The notes: generated by a model not told the origin, from the sequence alone. Positions 15,291-25,801 are shown, counted from the first letter of the stretch. The stretch is 64,000 nucleotides of DNA from JACCZR01 sp963844805 (GCA_963844805.1 CAWJPU010000012.1:252914-316913), one strand, 5' to 3'. Numbers and translations are program-made.

Positions 15291-16059
15291 GGCGCCTGGC
15301 CGCCCTGGCGCTGCGTCGCTGCTGGCGCGTCGCCGGCTGCGGGGGCGAGGACGAGGCGATCGGGCGCGGCCAAGCCCGTCCTGAAGGTCTCGGCCGCCGC
15401 CTCGCTGACGGAGGCCTTCGAGGCCCTGAAGCAGGACTACACCGCCGCCGACCTGCGCTTCTCGTTCGCCGGCTCCGACGAGCTCGCCGCCCAGATCCGC
15501 AAGGGAGTGAAGCCCGACGTCTTCGCCGCGGCCAACACCAAGCTGCCCGACGCGCTGGCACAGGAGGGCCTGGTCGAGAAGCCGGTGGTCTTCGCCACCA
15601 ACGAGCTGGTGCTGGCGGTGCCCGCCGAGGGCGGCGAGGTCTCGCTCGCTCGAGGACCTCGCGCAAGCCGGGCATCAAGATCGCCGTCGGCTCGGAGTCG
15701 GTGCCGGTCGGCGAGTACACGCGCAAGGTGCTCGTCCGGCCTGCCGGCCGAGGAGCAGAAAGCGATCGTGGCCAACGTCCGCTCCGAGGAGCCCGACGTG
15801 AAGGGCGTGGTGGGGAAGGTCGCCCAGGGCGCGGTCGACGCCGGCTTCGTGTACCGCAGCGACGTCGACGCCGCCTCGGGCAAGCTGAAGGCGATCGCGC
15901 TGCCCGACGAGCTCGAGCCGCACGGTGGCCTATGGCGTCGCGGTGGTGAAGGGCGCGAAGCAGCCGGCAGGCCGCCAGGGCCTTCGTCCAAAGCCTCCTC
16001 GACGGGCCAGGGCAAGACGGCGCTGACGCGAGGCAGGCATCGGGCCGCCGCCGCCCTGA
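15287..16059 (+). CDS. modA: Molybdate ABC transporter, substrate-binding protein (frame-disrupted)
   Basis: Periplasmic-type binding lipoprotein for molybdate or tungstate, about 257 residues. After a short hydrophobic start with a lipobox-like AGC-GGEDEA, the protein reads LKVSAAASLTEAFEALK, SFAGSDELAAQIRKGVKPDVFAAAN, VVFATNELVLAVP, GIKIAVGSESVPVGEYTRKVL and DAGFVYRSDVDAASGKLKAI; this is the ModA pattern including the SxxL and SGS-like anion-binding serines. Frames change at least four times (near 15310-15370, 15650, 15740, 15925). It ends ...EAGIGPPPP with TGA 16057-16059, which overlaps the modB ATG. Confidence 0.8.
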
Positions 16060-16852
16060 TGCGCGCTGGCGCCTGGTTCCCGGCGCTGCTGGTGCGTCGC
16101 GCTGGCCCTGGTACTGATCTTCCTCGGGCTGCCCGTGGCGGCGATCTTCCTCGACACGAGCCCGGGCGAGCTGATCGCCAGCCTGGGGGAGCCCGAGGCC
16201 CGCGACGCGCTGCTGCTGAGCCTGAAGACCACTGCGGCCTCGCTGGCGCTGATCGTGCTCGTGGGGACGCCCGCCGCCTACCTGCTGGCCACGCGCGACT
16301 TCCGCGGGCAAGGCGGCGGTGGTGACGCTGGTCGAGCTCCCGCTGGTGCTGCCGCCCGCGGTGGCCGGCATCGCGCTGCTGGCGTCGGTGGGGCCGGCCG
16401 GGCATGCTGGGCCCGGTCACCGGGGACAGCCTCGCGCTGCAGACCGCCGGCGTCGTGGTGGCGCTCACCTTCGTCGCCTCGCCGTTCTACATCCGCCAGG
16501 CTCAGTCCGCGTTCGCCGCGCTCGAACCCGACGTGGCTCGACGCCGCCCGCACGCTCGGGGCCTCGGAGGCCGGCGCGTTCGCCCGCGTGGCGGTGCCGG
16601 CCGCCCTGCCCGGCCTGGCGGCGGGCGCCGCGCTGGCGCTGGGCCGCGCGCTGGGCGAGTTCGGCGCGACGCTCATCTTCGCCGGCTCGTTCCAGGGGAT
16701 CACCCAGACCGTCCCGCTGGCGATCTACGACCGCTTCGCCACCGACTTCGACGCCGCGCTGGCCCTGGCCGCCGTGCTGGTGCTGGTCTCCGCGGCGCTG
16801 CTGCTGGGGGTCAAGCTCGATCGGCCGCAGCGCCACGCTGGCCGGTGCTTGA
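16059..16852 (+). CDS. modB: Molybdate ABC transporter permease (frame-disrupted)
   Basis: Inner-membrane permease, about 264 residues with five to six hydrophobic segments (LALIVLVGTPAAYLLAT, VELPLVLPPAVAGIALLASVG, AGVVVALTFVASPFYIRQA, ALALAAVLVLVSAALLLG). The EAA loop that contacts the ATPase is DAARTLGASEAGAFARVAVPAALPGLAAGAALALGRALGEFGATLIFAG. Start ATG 16059 overlaps the modA stop (TGATG). Indels near 16100, 16310, 16400, 16535 and 16820 shift the frame. Ends ..GRSATLAGA with TGA 16850-16852. Confidence 0.82.
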
Positions 16853-17911
16853 GCTCGCGGCCCGCACGCGGGTCGGCGCGCTCGAGCTCGACCTGGAGCT
16901 CGAGCGTGCCCGCCGGGCGCTGCCTGGCGCTGGCCGGGCCCTCCGGGCGCGGGCAAGACCAGCGCGCTGCGGGTCGCGGCCGGCCTGCTGCGTCCCGACG
17001 ACGGCCGGGCGTCCTGCGCCGAGCGAGTGTGGCTCGACACCGGCGCCGGGGTCGACCTTCCGCCCGAGGCAGCGCCGCTGCGGCTACGTGTTCCAGGACT
17101 ACGCGCTGTTCGAGCACCTCAGCGCGTGGCGCAACGTGGCCTTCTCGGTCAGGCGGGCCGCAAGACCGACCGCCGCCGGCGGGCGCTGGAGCTGCTCGAG
17201 CGCTTCGGCCTCGGCGACCGGGCGGAGGCGCCGCCGCGGGAGCTCTCCGGAGGTGAGCGCCAGCGGGTCGCGCTGGCCCGGGCCCTGGCGCGCCGTCCCG
17301 ACGCGCTTCTCCTCGACGAGCCGCTCTCGGCGCTGGACGCACGCACCCGGGCAGCGGCGTCCCGCGAGCTGGGCGCCGTGCTGGCCGAGGCGGAGGTCCC
17401 GGCGCTGCTGGTCACCCACGACTTCGCCGAGGCCGCCCTGCTCGGAGACGAGGTTGGGGTGATCGACGCGGGCCGAGTGGTCCAGCAGGGCAGCGCGAGC
17501 GATCTGGCCGCCGCTCCCGCCTCTGCCTTCGTGGCCGACTTCACCGGCGCCGCCGTGCTGACCGGGACCGCGGGCGAGGCCGTGGAGGGCCTCACCACGG
17601 TGGCGCTCGACGGGGGAGGGGAGGTCTCCACCACCGACCCGGGCGACGGCCCGGTCGCCGTCACCGTCTTCCCGTGGGAGGTCGAGCTCGCGCCGGCGGG
17701 CTCGCACCCCGAAGGCTCGGCTCGCAACCGGCTCGACGCCGAGGTGCTGTCGGTGACGACGGTGGGGAACCGCGTGCGGGTCGGCCTCGCTACGCCTCAG
17801 CCGCTCGCCGCCGAGCTGACCGAGGCGGCGGCGCGAGAGCTCGAGCTGGAGCCGGGACGCAAGGTGGAGGCGGTGTTCAAGGCGACCGCGACGCGGCTGG
17901 TCGGGCTCTAG
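16845..17911 (+). CDS. modC: Molybdate ABC transporter ATP-binding protein (frame-disrupted at N-terminal half)
   Basis: ABC ATPase, about 355 residues. Start GTG 16845 overlaps modB. Walker A reads GPSG-GKTSALR around 16940-16965 (frame change inside), then FQDYALFEHLSAWRNVAFSV. From 17170 one clean frame gives ELSGGERQRVALARALARRPDALLLDEPLSALD (signature, Walker B) and VTHDFAEAALLGDEVGVIDAGRVVQQG. The C-terminal TOBE domain (SVTTVGNRVRVGLATPQPLAAELTEAAARELELEPGRKVEAVFKAT) is the ModC hallmark. The four genes regulator-modA-modB-modC all overlap by 1-8 bases, one operon. Confidence 0.85.
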
Positions 17912-17924
17912 CCGCCCGAGGGCC

Positions 17925-18654
17925 TCAGCGGTCGCGGCCGACCCACGAGGGCACGTCGAGGTCGTCGAACGCGTTGGACCCGCGCTCGCGCTCGCGGCGG
18001 GGTCGCCGCTCCTCGTCGGCCGCCGCCGCGGCGGCGCGCTGGATGCGCTCGGACTCGTCGGGGGTCACCGAACGGGGGCGGGGGGAGTGCTGGTCTCGCG
18101 GCGGCGCAGGCGCTCGCTGGCCACCGGCAGCGACTCCGTCGGCGGGCTCGTGGGGGAGAACTCGGGGATGTCGGACCCCGCCGGGGCGCCGGCGCCGCTC
18201 TCCACGCGCAGGTCGGCCTGCATGCGCCGGTGGGCGGCCTGGACGTCGCGCAGGATGCGCTCGGCCTGGGAGCCCAGCGACTCGCCGAGGCGCCGCAGCC
18301 CCGCCGACAGGGCCTGGGCCTCGGACAGCACCTCGGCCGAGGCCTTCTTGGCCGCGGCGGTCTGCTCCTCGCTGGCGCGGCGCGTCTTCTCGCGCAGCTC
18401 GGCCGCCTCGCGCCTGGCGTCGGCCACCAGCTCGTCCGCGGAGCGGCGCGCCTCCTCGCTGAGCGGCGATCGCCTGCTCGCGCGCCTTGGCCTGCTCGCG
18501 CTGCGCCGGCGGTGCGGGCGTCGGCGCGCATCTCCTTGGCGTCCCGCTCGGCCTCGGCGCGAAGCTCGTCGGCCGCGGCCTGGGCGGCCGCGACGATGCT
18601 CTCCACCTGCTGCGCCGCGACATCGGCCATGCGCGGCGTTCTCTCTGCGCTCAT
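17925..18654 (-). CDS. Coiled-coil protein (frame-disrupted)
   Basis: About 243 residues, no recognised enzyme domain. MSAERTPRMADVAAQQVESIVAAAQAAADELRAEAERDAKEMRADA, then VADARREAAELREKTRRASEEQTAAAKKASAEVL and LSAGLRRLGESLGSQAERILRDVQAAHRRMQADLRVES give a long Ala/Glu/Arg coiled coil. The tail is disordered and ends NAFDDLDVPSWVGRDR. Frames change near 18515, 18465 and 18085. Size and composition recall DivIVA/Wag31-like scaffolds or SMC-like fragments, but no diagnostic motif is visible. Start ATG 18654; divergent from leuS with 47 bp between the start codons. Confidence 0.65.
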
Positions 18655-18686
18655 CGCACCCGGATTGTGCCAGGAGAAACCGTCAG

Positions 18687-18692
18687 TACCCT
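18687..18692 (+). promoter_or_regulatory. -10 element, leuS
   Basis: TACCCT, 9 nt before TTG 18702. Confidence 0.5.
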
Positions 18693-18701
18693 CGGCTTTC
18701 C

Positions 18702-21111
18702 TTGACTCGCGCCGTCTACGACCCCAAGCAGATCGAGCCCAAGTGGCAGCGGCTGTGGGCCGACGAGCGCACATGGGAGGTCTCCAACGAGCCCGACGAG
18801 CGGCCCAAGTCCTACGTGCTGGAGATGCTGCCCTACCCCTCGGGCGAGCCGCACATCGGACATCTGAAGGTCTATTCGGTGGGCGACGCGATCGCCCACT
18901 TCCGGCGCCGCAACGGCTACCGCGTGGTGCACCCGCTCGGCTACGACGCGTTCGGCCTGCCCGCCGAGAACCACGCCATCCGCACGGGCCAGCACCCGCG
19001 CGAGTCCACCGAGACCTCGATCGCCGAGTTTCGGCGCCAGTTCGAGAGCTGGGGCATCTCGATCGACTGGACGCGCGAGTTCGGCACGCACGAGCCGCGC
19101 TACTACCGCTGGACGCAGTGGATCTTCCTGCGCCTGTTCGAGCAGGGCCTGGCCTACCGCAGCGAGGCCGCGGTCAACTGGTGCCCCAAGGACCAGACGG
19201 TGCTGGCCAACGAGCAGGTGATCGACGGCCGCTGCGAGCGCTGCGGCAGCGTCGTCGAGTCGCGCTCGCTGGAGCAGTGGTTCTTCAAGATCACCGATTA
19301 CGCCGACCGCCTGCTCGAGGACCTGGACAACATCGACTGGCCCGCGCACGTCAAGACGATGCAGCGGAACTGGATCGGGCGCTCGGAGGGCGCGCAGGTC
19401 AGCTTCCGCTGCGCGGAGCTGGGCACCGACTACGAAGTGTTCACCACCCGCCCCGACACCCTGTTCGGCGCCACCTTCTTCGTGATGGCGCCCGAGCACC
19501 CCGACGTGCTGCGCATGTCCGACGCGCCCGAGGTGCGCGAGTACGTGGAGCGCGCGCTCACGGCCTCCGCCGAGGAGCGCGGCGAGGAGGATCGGGAGAA
19601 GACCGGCGTGGCGCTGGGCCGCCACGGTGACCAACCCGGTCAACGGCGAGGAGCTGCCGGTGTTCGTGGCCGACTACGTGCTGGCCGAGTACGGCACCGG
19701 CGCGATCATGGCCGTGCCGGCGCACGACGCGCGCGACTTCGAGTTCGCCCAGCGCTTCGGCCTGCCCATCCGCCAGGTGGTCGGCGGGGACGAGGAGCTG
19801 CCCTTCGCCACCGACGGCCCGATGATGAACAGCGGCCGCTTCGACGGGCTGCACAACCGCGAGGCGTTCGACCAGATCGTCGACTGGCTGGCCTCGGAGG
19901 GCAAGGGCGAGCGCGCGGTCAACTACCGCCTGCGCGACTGGCTGCTCTCACGCCAGCGCTACTGGGGCTGCCCGATCCCGATCGTGCACTGCCCGGAGTG
20001 CGGCGAGGTGCCGGTGCCCGACGACCAGCTGCCGGTGGAGCTGCCCGATGTGGAGGACTACGCCCCGCGGGGCCGCTCGCCGCTCGCCGCCGCCGAGGAC
20101 TGGGTCCGCACGACCTGTCCGAGGTGCGGTGGCGCGGCCGAGCGCGAGACCGACACGATGGACACCTTCGTCGACTCGTCCTGGTACTTCCTGCGCTACT
20201 GCGACGCCAACAACGACGAGGCCCCGTGGGACCGCGAGGTCGTCGCCCGCTGGATGCCCGTGGACCAGTACATCGGCGGCGTCGAGCACGCGATCCTGCA
20301 CCTGATGTACGCCAGGTTCTTCACCAAGGCCCTGGCGGACCTGGAGCTGGTCGACGTCCAGGAGCCCTTCGAGGCCCTGTTCACCCAGGGCATGGTCACG
20401 CGCGGCGGGGCGAAGATGTCCAAGTCGAAGGGCAACGTGGTCTCGCCCAGCGACTACGTGGAGCGCTACGGCGCCGACACCACGCGCAGCTACATCCTCT
20501 ACGTCGGTCACCCGGCCGAGGGCGGCGACTGGGCCGACGAGGGCATCGAGGGGATCCACCGCTTCCTGTCGCGGCTGTGGCGGGCGGCCGAGGAGGCGCC
20601 CGAGGGGGCGAACGAGCCGCAGGGAGAGCCGAGCGACCTGGTGCGCAAGGCGCACTGGGCGATCGACAAGGTCACGCGCGACCTCGGCGAGCGGTTCGCC
20701 ACCCACACCTCGATCGCCGCGGTGATCGAGCTGGTCAACGACCTGTACCGCCTGCGCGACGAGGTCGACCCCTCGCACGTGCGCTTCGCCCTGGCCACGG
20801 CCGCCTCGCTCGTGTTCCCCTTCGCCCCGCACCTGGGCTCGGAGGTCTACGAACGCCTGACCGGCGAGCGCGTCTGGGAGCAGCCGTGGCCCCAGGCCGA
20901 CCCCGACCTGCTGGCCCGGGACGAGATCCAGCTGATCGTGCAGCTGAACGGCAAGCTGATCGACCGGCTGATGGTGCCGGCGAGCGCCACCCGCGAGGAG
21001 CTGGAGGAGCACGCCCGCGGGTCCGAGCGCCTGACCGCCCGGCTCAACGGCCGCGAGATCACCAAGACCATCGTGGTGCCCGGCAAGCTCGTGAACTTCG
21101 TGGTCAGCTGA
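18702..21111 (+). CDS. leuS: Leucyl-tRNA synthetase (one frameshift)
   Basis: Class I aminoacyl-tRNA synthetase charging tRNA-Leu, about 803 residues. TTG 18702 gives MTRAVYDPKQIEPKWQRLW. Catalytic HIGH motif in PYPSGEPHIGHLKVYSVGD; zinc-binding CERCGSV; editing (CP1) domain with TTRPDTLFGATFFVMAPEHP and YGTGAIMAVPAHDARD; KMSKS in GGAKMSKSKGNVVSPSDY; then the anticodon-binding domain. The frame breaks once near 19620 (GVALGR / TVTNPVNGEEL), inside the editing domain. Since leuS is normally single-copy and essential, this indel is almost certainly an assembly error. Confidence 0.96.
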
Positions 21112-21548
21112 CCGCCTACGTTGCAGTCGTCGGTTCCTCCCAAGAGGAGCCCGAGGCGGCCGAGGAGGTGGGCCGCGAGCTGGCGCGCGCCGGCGCGGTG
21201 CTGGTCTGCGGGGGAGGCAGCGGCGTGATGGCGGCCGCGTGCAGGGGCGCAAAGGCCGAGGCGGGCACGACGCTCGGCATCCTGCCCGGCTCCGACCGCT
21301 CCGCGGCCAACGCGTGGGTCGACGTGGCGGTGGCCACCGGCCTGGGCGAGATGCGCAACGCGCTGGTGGTGCGGGCGGTCGACGCGGTGATCGCGGTGGC
21401 GGGCGGCTACGGCACGCTGTCGGAGATCGCGCTCGCTCTGCGGGACGGCGTACCGGTGGTCGGGCTGGGCACGTGGGAGATCGAGGGGGTCGTGGAAGCC
21501 TCCTCGGCCGCCGACGCCGTGGCCCGCGCGCTGGCGCCGACGACCTAG
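21108..21548 (+). CDS. LOG-family / TIGR00725-like nucleotide-binding protein
   Basis: 146 residues, Rossmann-like fold of the DprA/LOG superfamily. VAVVGSSQEEPEAAEEVGRELARAGAVLVCGGGSGVMAAACRGAK and AVAGGYGTLSEIALAL are the family's GGGxG and PGGxGTxxE motifs (here AGGYGTLSE). Relatives with full motifs are cytokinin-ribotide phosphoribohydrolases; the function of this short subgroup is open. No ATG/GTG/TTG lies in frame ahead of the first beta-strand. The only candidate is CTG 21108, which overlaps the leuS stop as CTGA. Ends TAG 21546-21548, which also begins the -10 element of the next gene. Confidence 0.8.
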   Translation: MTAYVAVVGSSQEEPEAAEEVGRELARAGAVLVCGGGSGVMAAACRGAKAEAGTTLGILPGSDRSAANAWVDVAVATGLGEMRNALVVRAVDAVIAVAGGYGTLSEIALALRDGVPVVGLGTWEIEGVVEASSAADAVARALAPTT

Positions 21549-21551
21549 ACT
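21546..21551 (+). promoter_or_regulatory. -10 element, decarboxylase gene
   Basis: TAGACT, 6 nt before GTG 21558; overlaps the preceding stop codon. Confidence 0.6.
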
Positions 21552-21557
21552 CGCGCC

Positions 21558-23019
21558 GTGTCCGCCTCCCAGGCGCCTTTCCTCGAGGCCCTGCGCGAGT
21601 ACGCCGCGCGCAACCCCGCGCGGCTGAACGTGCCAGGCCACAAGGGCGGCCCCGGGGCCGACCCCGAGCTGCGAGAGGCGATCGGCGACCGCGCCCTGGC
21701 GCTCGACGTGCCCGCGCTCACGTGGGGCGTGGACGTGGGACCGGAGCCCACGCCGTTCCAGTCCGCCCAGGCGCTGGCGGCGGAGGCCTGGGGCGCCCGC
21801 GCGGTCCTGGTTCCTCATCAACGGCGCGTCGCAGGGCAACCACGTCGCGCTGCTGACCCTCCGTCACGAGGGCGAGGAGGTCGTGGTGCAGCGCAACGCG
21901 CACTCGAGCACGATCGACGCGCTGGTGATGACCGGGATGCGGCCGCACTTCGTGGCCCCGGAGGTCGACCCCGAGCTGGGCATCGCCCACTGCCTCACGC
22001 CCGATGCGTTGGACCGCGCGCTGACCGCGACGCCGAACGCGGTTGGGGCCACCGCGGTGTCGCCGACCTACTTCGGGGCGGTGGCCGACGTCGCCGGCCT
22101 GGCCGAGGTCGCGCACGCCCACGGGGTGCCGTTGGTGGTCGACGAGGCGTGGGGTGCTCACCTCGCCTTCCACGAGGACCTGCCCCCGCACGCGCTGTCG
22201 CTGGGCGCCGACCTGGTCATCTCCAGCACCCACAAGATCGTCGGCAGCCTCACGCAGTCGGCGATCGTGCACCTCGGAACCGAGGAGCGCCTCGACGAGG
22301 ACGTGGTGGACCGGGCGGTGACGCTGGTCGAGTCGACCAGCCCCAACTCGCTGCTGCTCGGTTCGCTGGACGCCGCCCGGCGGCTGGCGGTCACCGAGGG
22401 CCACCACCTGCTGGAGGAGACCATCGCCGCGACGGCGGAGACGCGTGCGGCGGTGCGGGCCCTGCCGGGACTGGACGTGCTCGACGAGCGGCTGGCCGGC
22501 CGCGCCGGCGTGGCCGGTTACGACCCCCTCCGCCTGGCCGTCGACGTCCGCGGGACCGGCGAGAGCGGCTACGACATCGCGCGCATCCTGCGCGAGGGCG
22601 ACGACGTGAACCTGGAGCTGGCGGGCGAGAACGTGATCGTCGCCGTCTTCGGGATGGGCGAGCCCGCGCGGCCGCAGGGCGAGCGGCTGGTGGCCGCGCT
22701 GCGCCACGCCCTCGCGGGGCTCGGCGCGGGGGAGCGGCGGCGCGAGAGCTTCGCCCTCCCGCCGCCGTGGGGCGAGCTGGTGCTCTCCCCGCGCGACGCC
22801 TTCTTCGCCCCGCAGGAGGTGGTGCCCGCCGCGCAGGCCGCGGGGCGGGTGGCCGCCGAGTCGCTCGCGGCCTACCCGCCGGGCGTTCCGAACGTGCTGC
22901 CGGGGGAGCGGCTCAGCGCGGAGACGCTCGAGTACGTGCGCGAGGCGCTTGAGCATGGCGGCAGCCTGCGCGGTGCCAGCGACCGCCGGCTGCGCACCGT
23001 CCGCGTGGTGGCCGGTTGA
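21558..23019 (+). CDS. PLP-dependent Orn/Lys/Arg decarboxylase (one frameshift)
   Basis: Fold-type-I decarboxylase of the Orn/Lys/Arg group (B. subtilis SpeA-like), about 487 residues. VPGHKGGPG at the N-terminus, FLINGASQGNHVAL, VVDEAWGAHLAFHEDLPPHAL, and the Schiff-base Lys in ISSTHKIVGSLTQSAIVHLG. The C-terminal domain PPWGELVLSPRDAFFAPQEVVP...SLAAYPPGVPNVLPGE is typical. The frame changes near 21815. The arginase-like gene overlaps the end by 4 bp, so a polyamine role (arginine to agmatine to putrescine) is the natural reading; ornithine or lysine as substrate cannot be excluded. Leaderless GTG start. Confidence 0.88.
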
Positions 23020-23754
23020 GCACCTTCGCGGGGCTGCCGTTCGCCGAGCGGCCCGGGTCGGAGTCGGCTGTGGTGCTGGGGGCGGAGGCGCTGCGCCCGG
23101 CGTCGGCGGGCCTGCGTCCGTGGCACCCCACGCTGGGGTTGGACGCGCTGGAGGGCGCGGTGGACGGCGGCTCGGGCCCGGTCGAGCCGTGGCTGGCGGG
23201 CGGCACAGTGCCGGTGGCGGTCGGCGGCGGCGCACTGGCCGCGCTGGCGGCGCATCACGGTCCCCTGGCGCTGCTGTCGCTCGACGCCCACGCGGAGGCC
23301 GACCGGCTGGCGAAGTGGGCCCGCGACGACCTGGTCGACCCCGGCCGCTCCGTAGTGGCGGGCTCGCGCGGCCCGCTGCCCGAGCCCGAGGAGCTCGACG
23401 CGGTGCGCGAGCGGGGCATCGACCTGCTCACCGGCGACGAGCTCCGCGCCCAGGGGCCGGGCGAGTACTCGCAGCGGGTGCTCGCGCGGACAGCGGGCGC
23501 GCGCTGCGTCCTGTCCCTCGATCTCGACGTGATCGACCCCGCCTTCGCGCCCGCGGTGGGCACTCCCGAGGTGGCCGGGCCTGCTTCCCCACGAGGCCAT
23601 CACACTGCTGCGTTCGCTGGCCGGAACGTCCTTCGCGGGGTTCGAGTTGACCGGCTTCGCGCCGGAGCGCGAGGGCCCCGCGCAGACCACCTCGGTGCTG
23701 GCCGCCAACCTCGTGTGGGAGATGCTCGCCCTCCGGGTACTTTCGGCCCCATGA
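23016..23754 (+). CDS. Arginase/agmatinase-family protein with incomplete metal site (one frameshift)
   Basis: About 245 residues of the ureohydrolase fold. LSLDAHAEADRLAKW corresponds to the DAHxD motif and LSLDLDVIDPAFAPAVGTPE to DxDxxDP. However the first metal-binding motif GGDHS is replaced by VAVGGGALAALAAH, and the third DAHxD residue is Glu (DAHAE), so at least one Mn ligand is missing. After an indel near 23580 it continues LLPHEAITLLRSLAGTSFAGFELTGFAPEREG...TSVLAANLVWEMLALRVLSAP and stops at 23752-23754, overlapping the acyP ATG. Operon with the decarboxylase (GTGA overlap) suggests agmatine metabolism, but catalysis is doubtful. Confidence 0.8.
23738..23743 (+). promoter_or_regulatory. 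-10 element, acyP
   Basis: TACTTT inside the end of the arginase-like gene, 7 nt before ATG 23751. Confidence 0.5.
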
Positions 23755-24029
23755 GCGAGAACAGGGTGCGCAGGCGGGTGGTCGCCCACGGCCGGGTGCA
23801 GGGCGTGTTCTTTCGCGACACCGTGAAGCGCGAGGCCCAGAGCCGCGGCGTCGCGGGCTGGGTGCGCAACCGCGACGACGGCACCGTCGAGGCCGTCTTC
23901 GAGGGTCGTCCCGACGCGGTGCAGGCAATGGTGGACCTGGCCGGCAGCGGTCCGGAGAGCGCCGACGTGGCGAAGCTCGAGGCAGGCGACGAGGAGCCCG
24001 AGGGTCTGTCGGGCTTCGAAGTCCGCTAG
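23751..24029 (+). CDS. acyP: Acylphosphatase
   Basis: 92-residue acylphosphatase hydrolysing acyl phosphates. Catalytic Arg in VAHGRVQGVFFRDTV and catalytic Asn in GVAGWVRNRDDGTVEAVFEG are both present. ATG overlaps the preceding stop (ATGA), and a TACTTT hexamer 7 nt upstream offers an independent leaderless start. Its TAG shares bases with the stop codon of the converging gene (CTAG, 24026-24029). Confidence 0.95.
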   Translation: MSENRVRRRVVAHGRVQGVFFRDTVKREAQSRGVAGWVRNRDDGTVEAVFEGRPDAVQAMVDLAGSGPESADVAKLEAGDEEPEGLSGFEVR

Positions 24030-25735
24030 CGCCGGCAGCGCACGGTCTTCGTGCGCCGGGGCAGCCGGCCGTCGCGCAGCCGGGCCACGATCCTCACGCG
24101 TACCCGGCGCGGGGTCCGCCGCAGCTTCCAGCGGATCCGGAAGGGCGAGCTGCGGTCGGTCCCCTTGCGCCTGCGCACCGCGATGCGGGCGCGCAGGACC
24201 AGCGGCTCGTCGATCCCGTCCAGCCGGCCCCGCACGCGGCGGTTGCCGCAGCGCGCCACGACCCTTAGCCGCGGTGAGCGCGGAAGCTTGGGCGGGGTGG
24301 CGTCGCGCAGGGCGATCAGACCGCCGAGCGCCCCCACGTAGGCGGTGCCGTTGTCGGGGTTGATTGTCACCGGCGCGTAGTTGTTGTTGTGGCCGAAGCC
24401 GTAGCCGGCCAGTTGCTTCCAGACCGTGCGCCCGGTGCGGAAGTTCAGCGCGGTGAGGTACCACGGGTCGTCTCTGTCGCCGGGGGGCTTGGTGTAGGTG
24501 TAGACCAGCCCGCCGTCGAGCGAGACCTTCGGCACCACCGAAGGCGCGCGCTCATTCGAGCTCCAGATCTTGGGGCAGCCTCTGAGGTCGCGCCGCACGT
24601 CGACCCGCTCGAGGCCCGGCTGCGCCGTGGTCCTGCCCAGCTCCACCGAGGCCGGCCCGGTGTAGCCGTAGTTGTTCTCGGCGATCAGCGAGCGGTTGAC
24701 GGCGATCAATGACTGGTCGTCCGAGCTGGCGCCCTTGTTGAAGACCGGCGTGGCGCACACCGTGCGCGGCCTGCCGCCCGTGCCGCGCCCCCGCCTCATC
24801 ACCACCACCCGGATCGGGTCGGCGTTGTCGGTGATCGCCACCAGGCCGGGGCCGAACAACGTCGGCGTGGTGCCCGAGCCGTGCTGGGTCTGGCCGGGCT
24901 TCTTCTGCCCGTCGTTGGCGTAGCCCTCGCGCCACACCGTGCTGATGCCGGTGGCGCCGGCCTCGAAGCGGTACAGCGCCTTGTCGCTGACGACGTAGAC
25001 GCCGTTCTCCTCGTCCACCGCGAAGGAGTTGCCGATCGGCTCGCCCAGGGCGCGGCTGCGCACGGCCCCGGTTCGCGGGTCGACCCAGCCGACCACGCCG
25101 TTCTTGGTTGCGAACCAGATGCGGCCCGACCAGTCGGGGAGCGTCGAGATCACCCCGTCGCCGCCGGCGACCGCGCCGCGGATGTCGTAGGAGGCCTGCA
25201 CGTCGCGGGCGCCGGCCACGACCATGATCCGCCGGTCGGTGGTCGCGAAGACCGCCCGGTCGTGGTTGTCGAGGTAGAAGTAGCCGCCACCGGTGAAGTC
25301 CTGGAACGGGTTGGCGCTGGGCTGGCGCAGCGGCAGGGGCATCTCCTCGAGGGTGGCGAGGGAGTTCGGGTCCATGATCACCAGCGTGGGCCGGATGAGG
25401 CCGACACAGATGGTCACGATTCGCCCGCGCGAGTCGAACGTGACCGAGCCGCAGTCGGCGGTCTTGAGCGTCGAGGTCTGGCGCATCCTGTCGCCGAGCG
25501 GGCCGAGGCCGCGCGACGTGTCGGTCTGGTAGGCGTCCTGGTGCAGGTTCGAGCGGTCGTTGGGCGCCATGAACGGGTGCCGCGGCGGGGTGGGCGAGCG
25601 CAGCGGCCGCGAGTCGAACGGAGCGCCGCTGAAGTCGGAGGGCGCGCCGGTCGGACCGTCGGGGATCGGCCCGGCGGCCGCGGGGGCGGGGACCGCTGCG
25701 GCGAGGAGGCTCAGGGCCACCAGGGTGCGACGCAC
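24026..25735 (-). CDS. Secreted propeller-like protein of unknown function
   Basis: About 569 residues. Start GTG 25735 is chosen because minus-strand TACCAT lies exactly 6 nt upstream; it opens directly with a signal peptide (VRRTLVALSLLAAAVPAPAAAG), whereas the longer frame to 25774 adds residues before it. Repeated strands such as GVISTLPDWSGRIWFATKNGVVGWVDPRTG, NSFAVDEENGVYVVSDKALYRF and GLVYTYTKPPGDRDDPWYLTALNFRTGRTVWKQLAG resemble PQQ-type beta-propeller blades. The last 90 residues are Arg-rich with paired strands (VVARCGNRRVRGRLDG). No catalytic motif is recognised. Monocistronic, divergent from comEA. Confidence 0.75.
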   Translation of the reverse strand: MRRTLVALSLLAAAVPAPAAAGPIPDGPTGAPSDFSGAPFDSRPLRSPTPPRHPFMAPNDRSNLHQDAYQTDTSRGLGPLGDRMRQTSTLKTADCGSVTFDSRGRIVTICVGLIRPTLVIMDPNSLATLEEMPLPLRQPSANPFQDFTGGGYFYLDNHDRAVFATTDRRIMVVAGARDVQASYDIRGAVAGGDGVISTLPDWSGRIWFATKNGVVGWVDPRTGAVRSRALGEPIGNSFAVDEENGVYVVSDKALYRFEAGATGISTVWREGYANDGQKKPGQTQHGSGTTPTLFGPGLVAITDNADPIRVVVMRRGRGTGGRPRTVCATPVFNKGASSDDQSLIAVNRSLIAENNYGYTGPASVELGRTTAQPGLERVDVRRDLRGCPKIWSSNERAPSVVPKVSLDGGLVYTYTKPPGDRDDPWYLTALNFRTGRTVWKQLAGYGFGHNNNYAPVTINPDNGTAYVGALGGLIALRDATPPKLPRSPRLRVVARCGNRRVRGRLDGIDEPLVLRARIAVRRRKGTDRSSPFRIRWKLRRTPRRVRVRIVARLRDGRLPRRTKTVRCRR

Positions 25736-25741
25736 GGCGGC

Positions 25742-25747
25742 ATGGTA
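25742..25747 (-). promoter_or_regulatory. -10 element, secreted propeller-like gene
   Basis: Minus-strand TACCAT, 6 nt before GTG 25735; it decides the start codon. Confidence 0.6.
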
Positions 25748-25801
25748 ACCCGTTTTCTCGAGCTCGTAACCCACGTCACCCTGCCCGCGCAGGCGCCGCC
25801 G

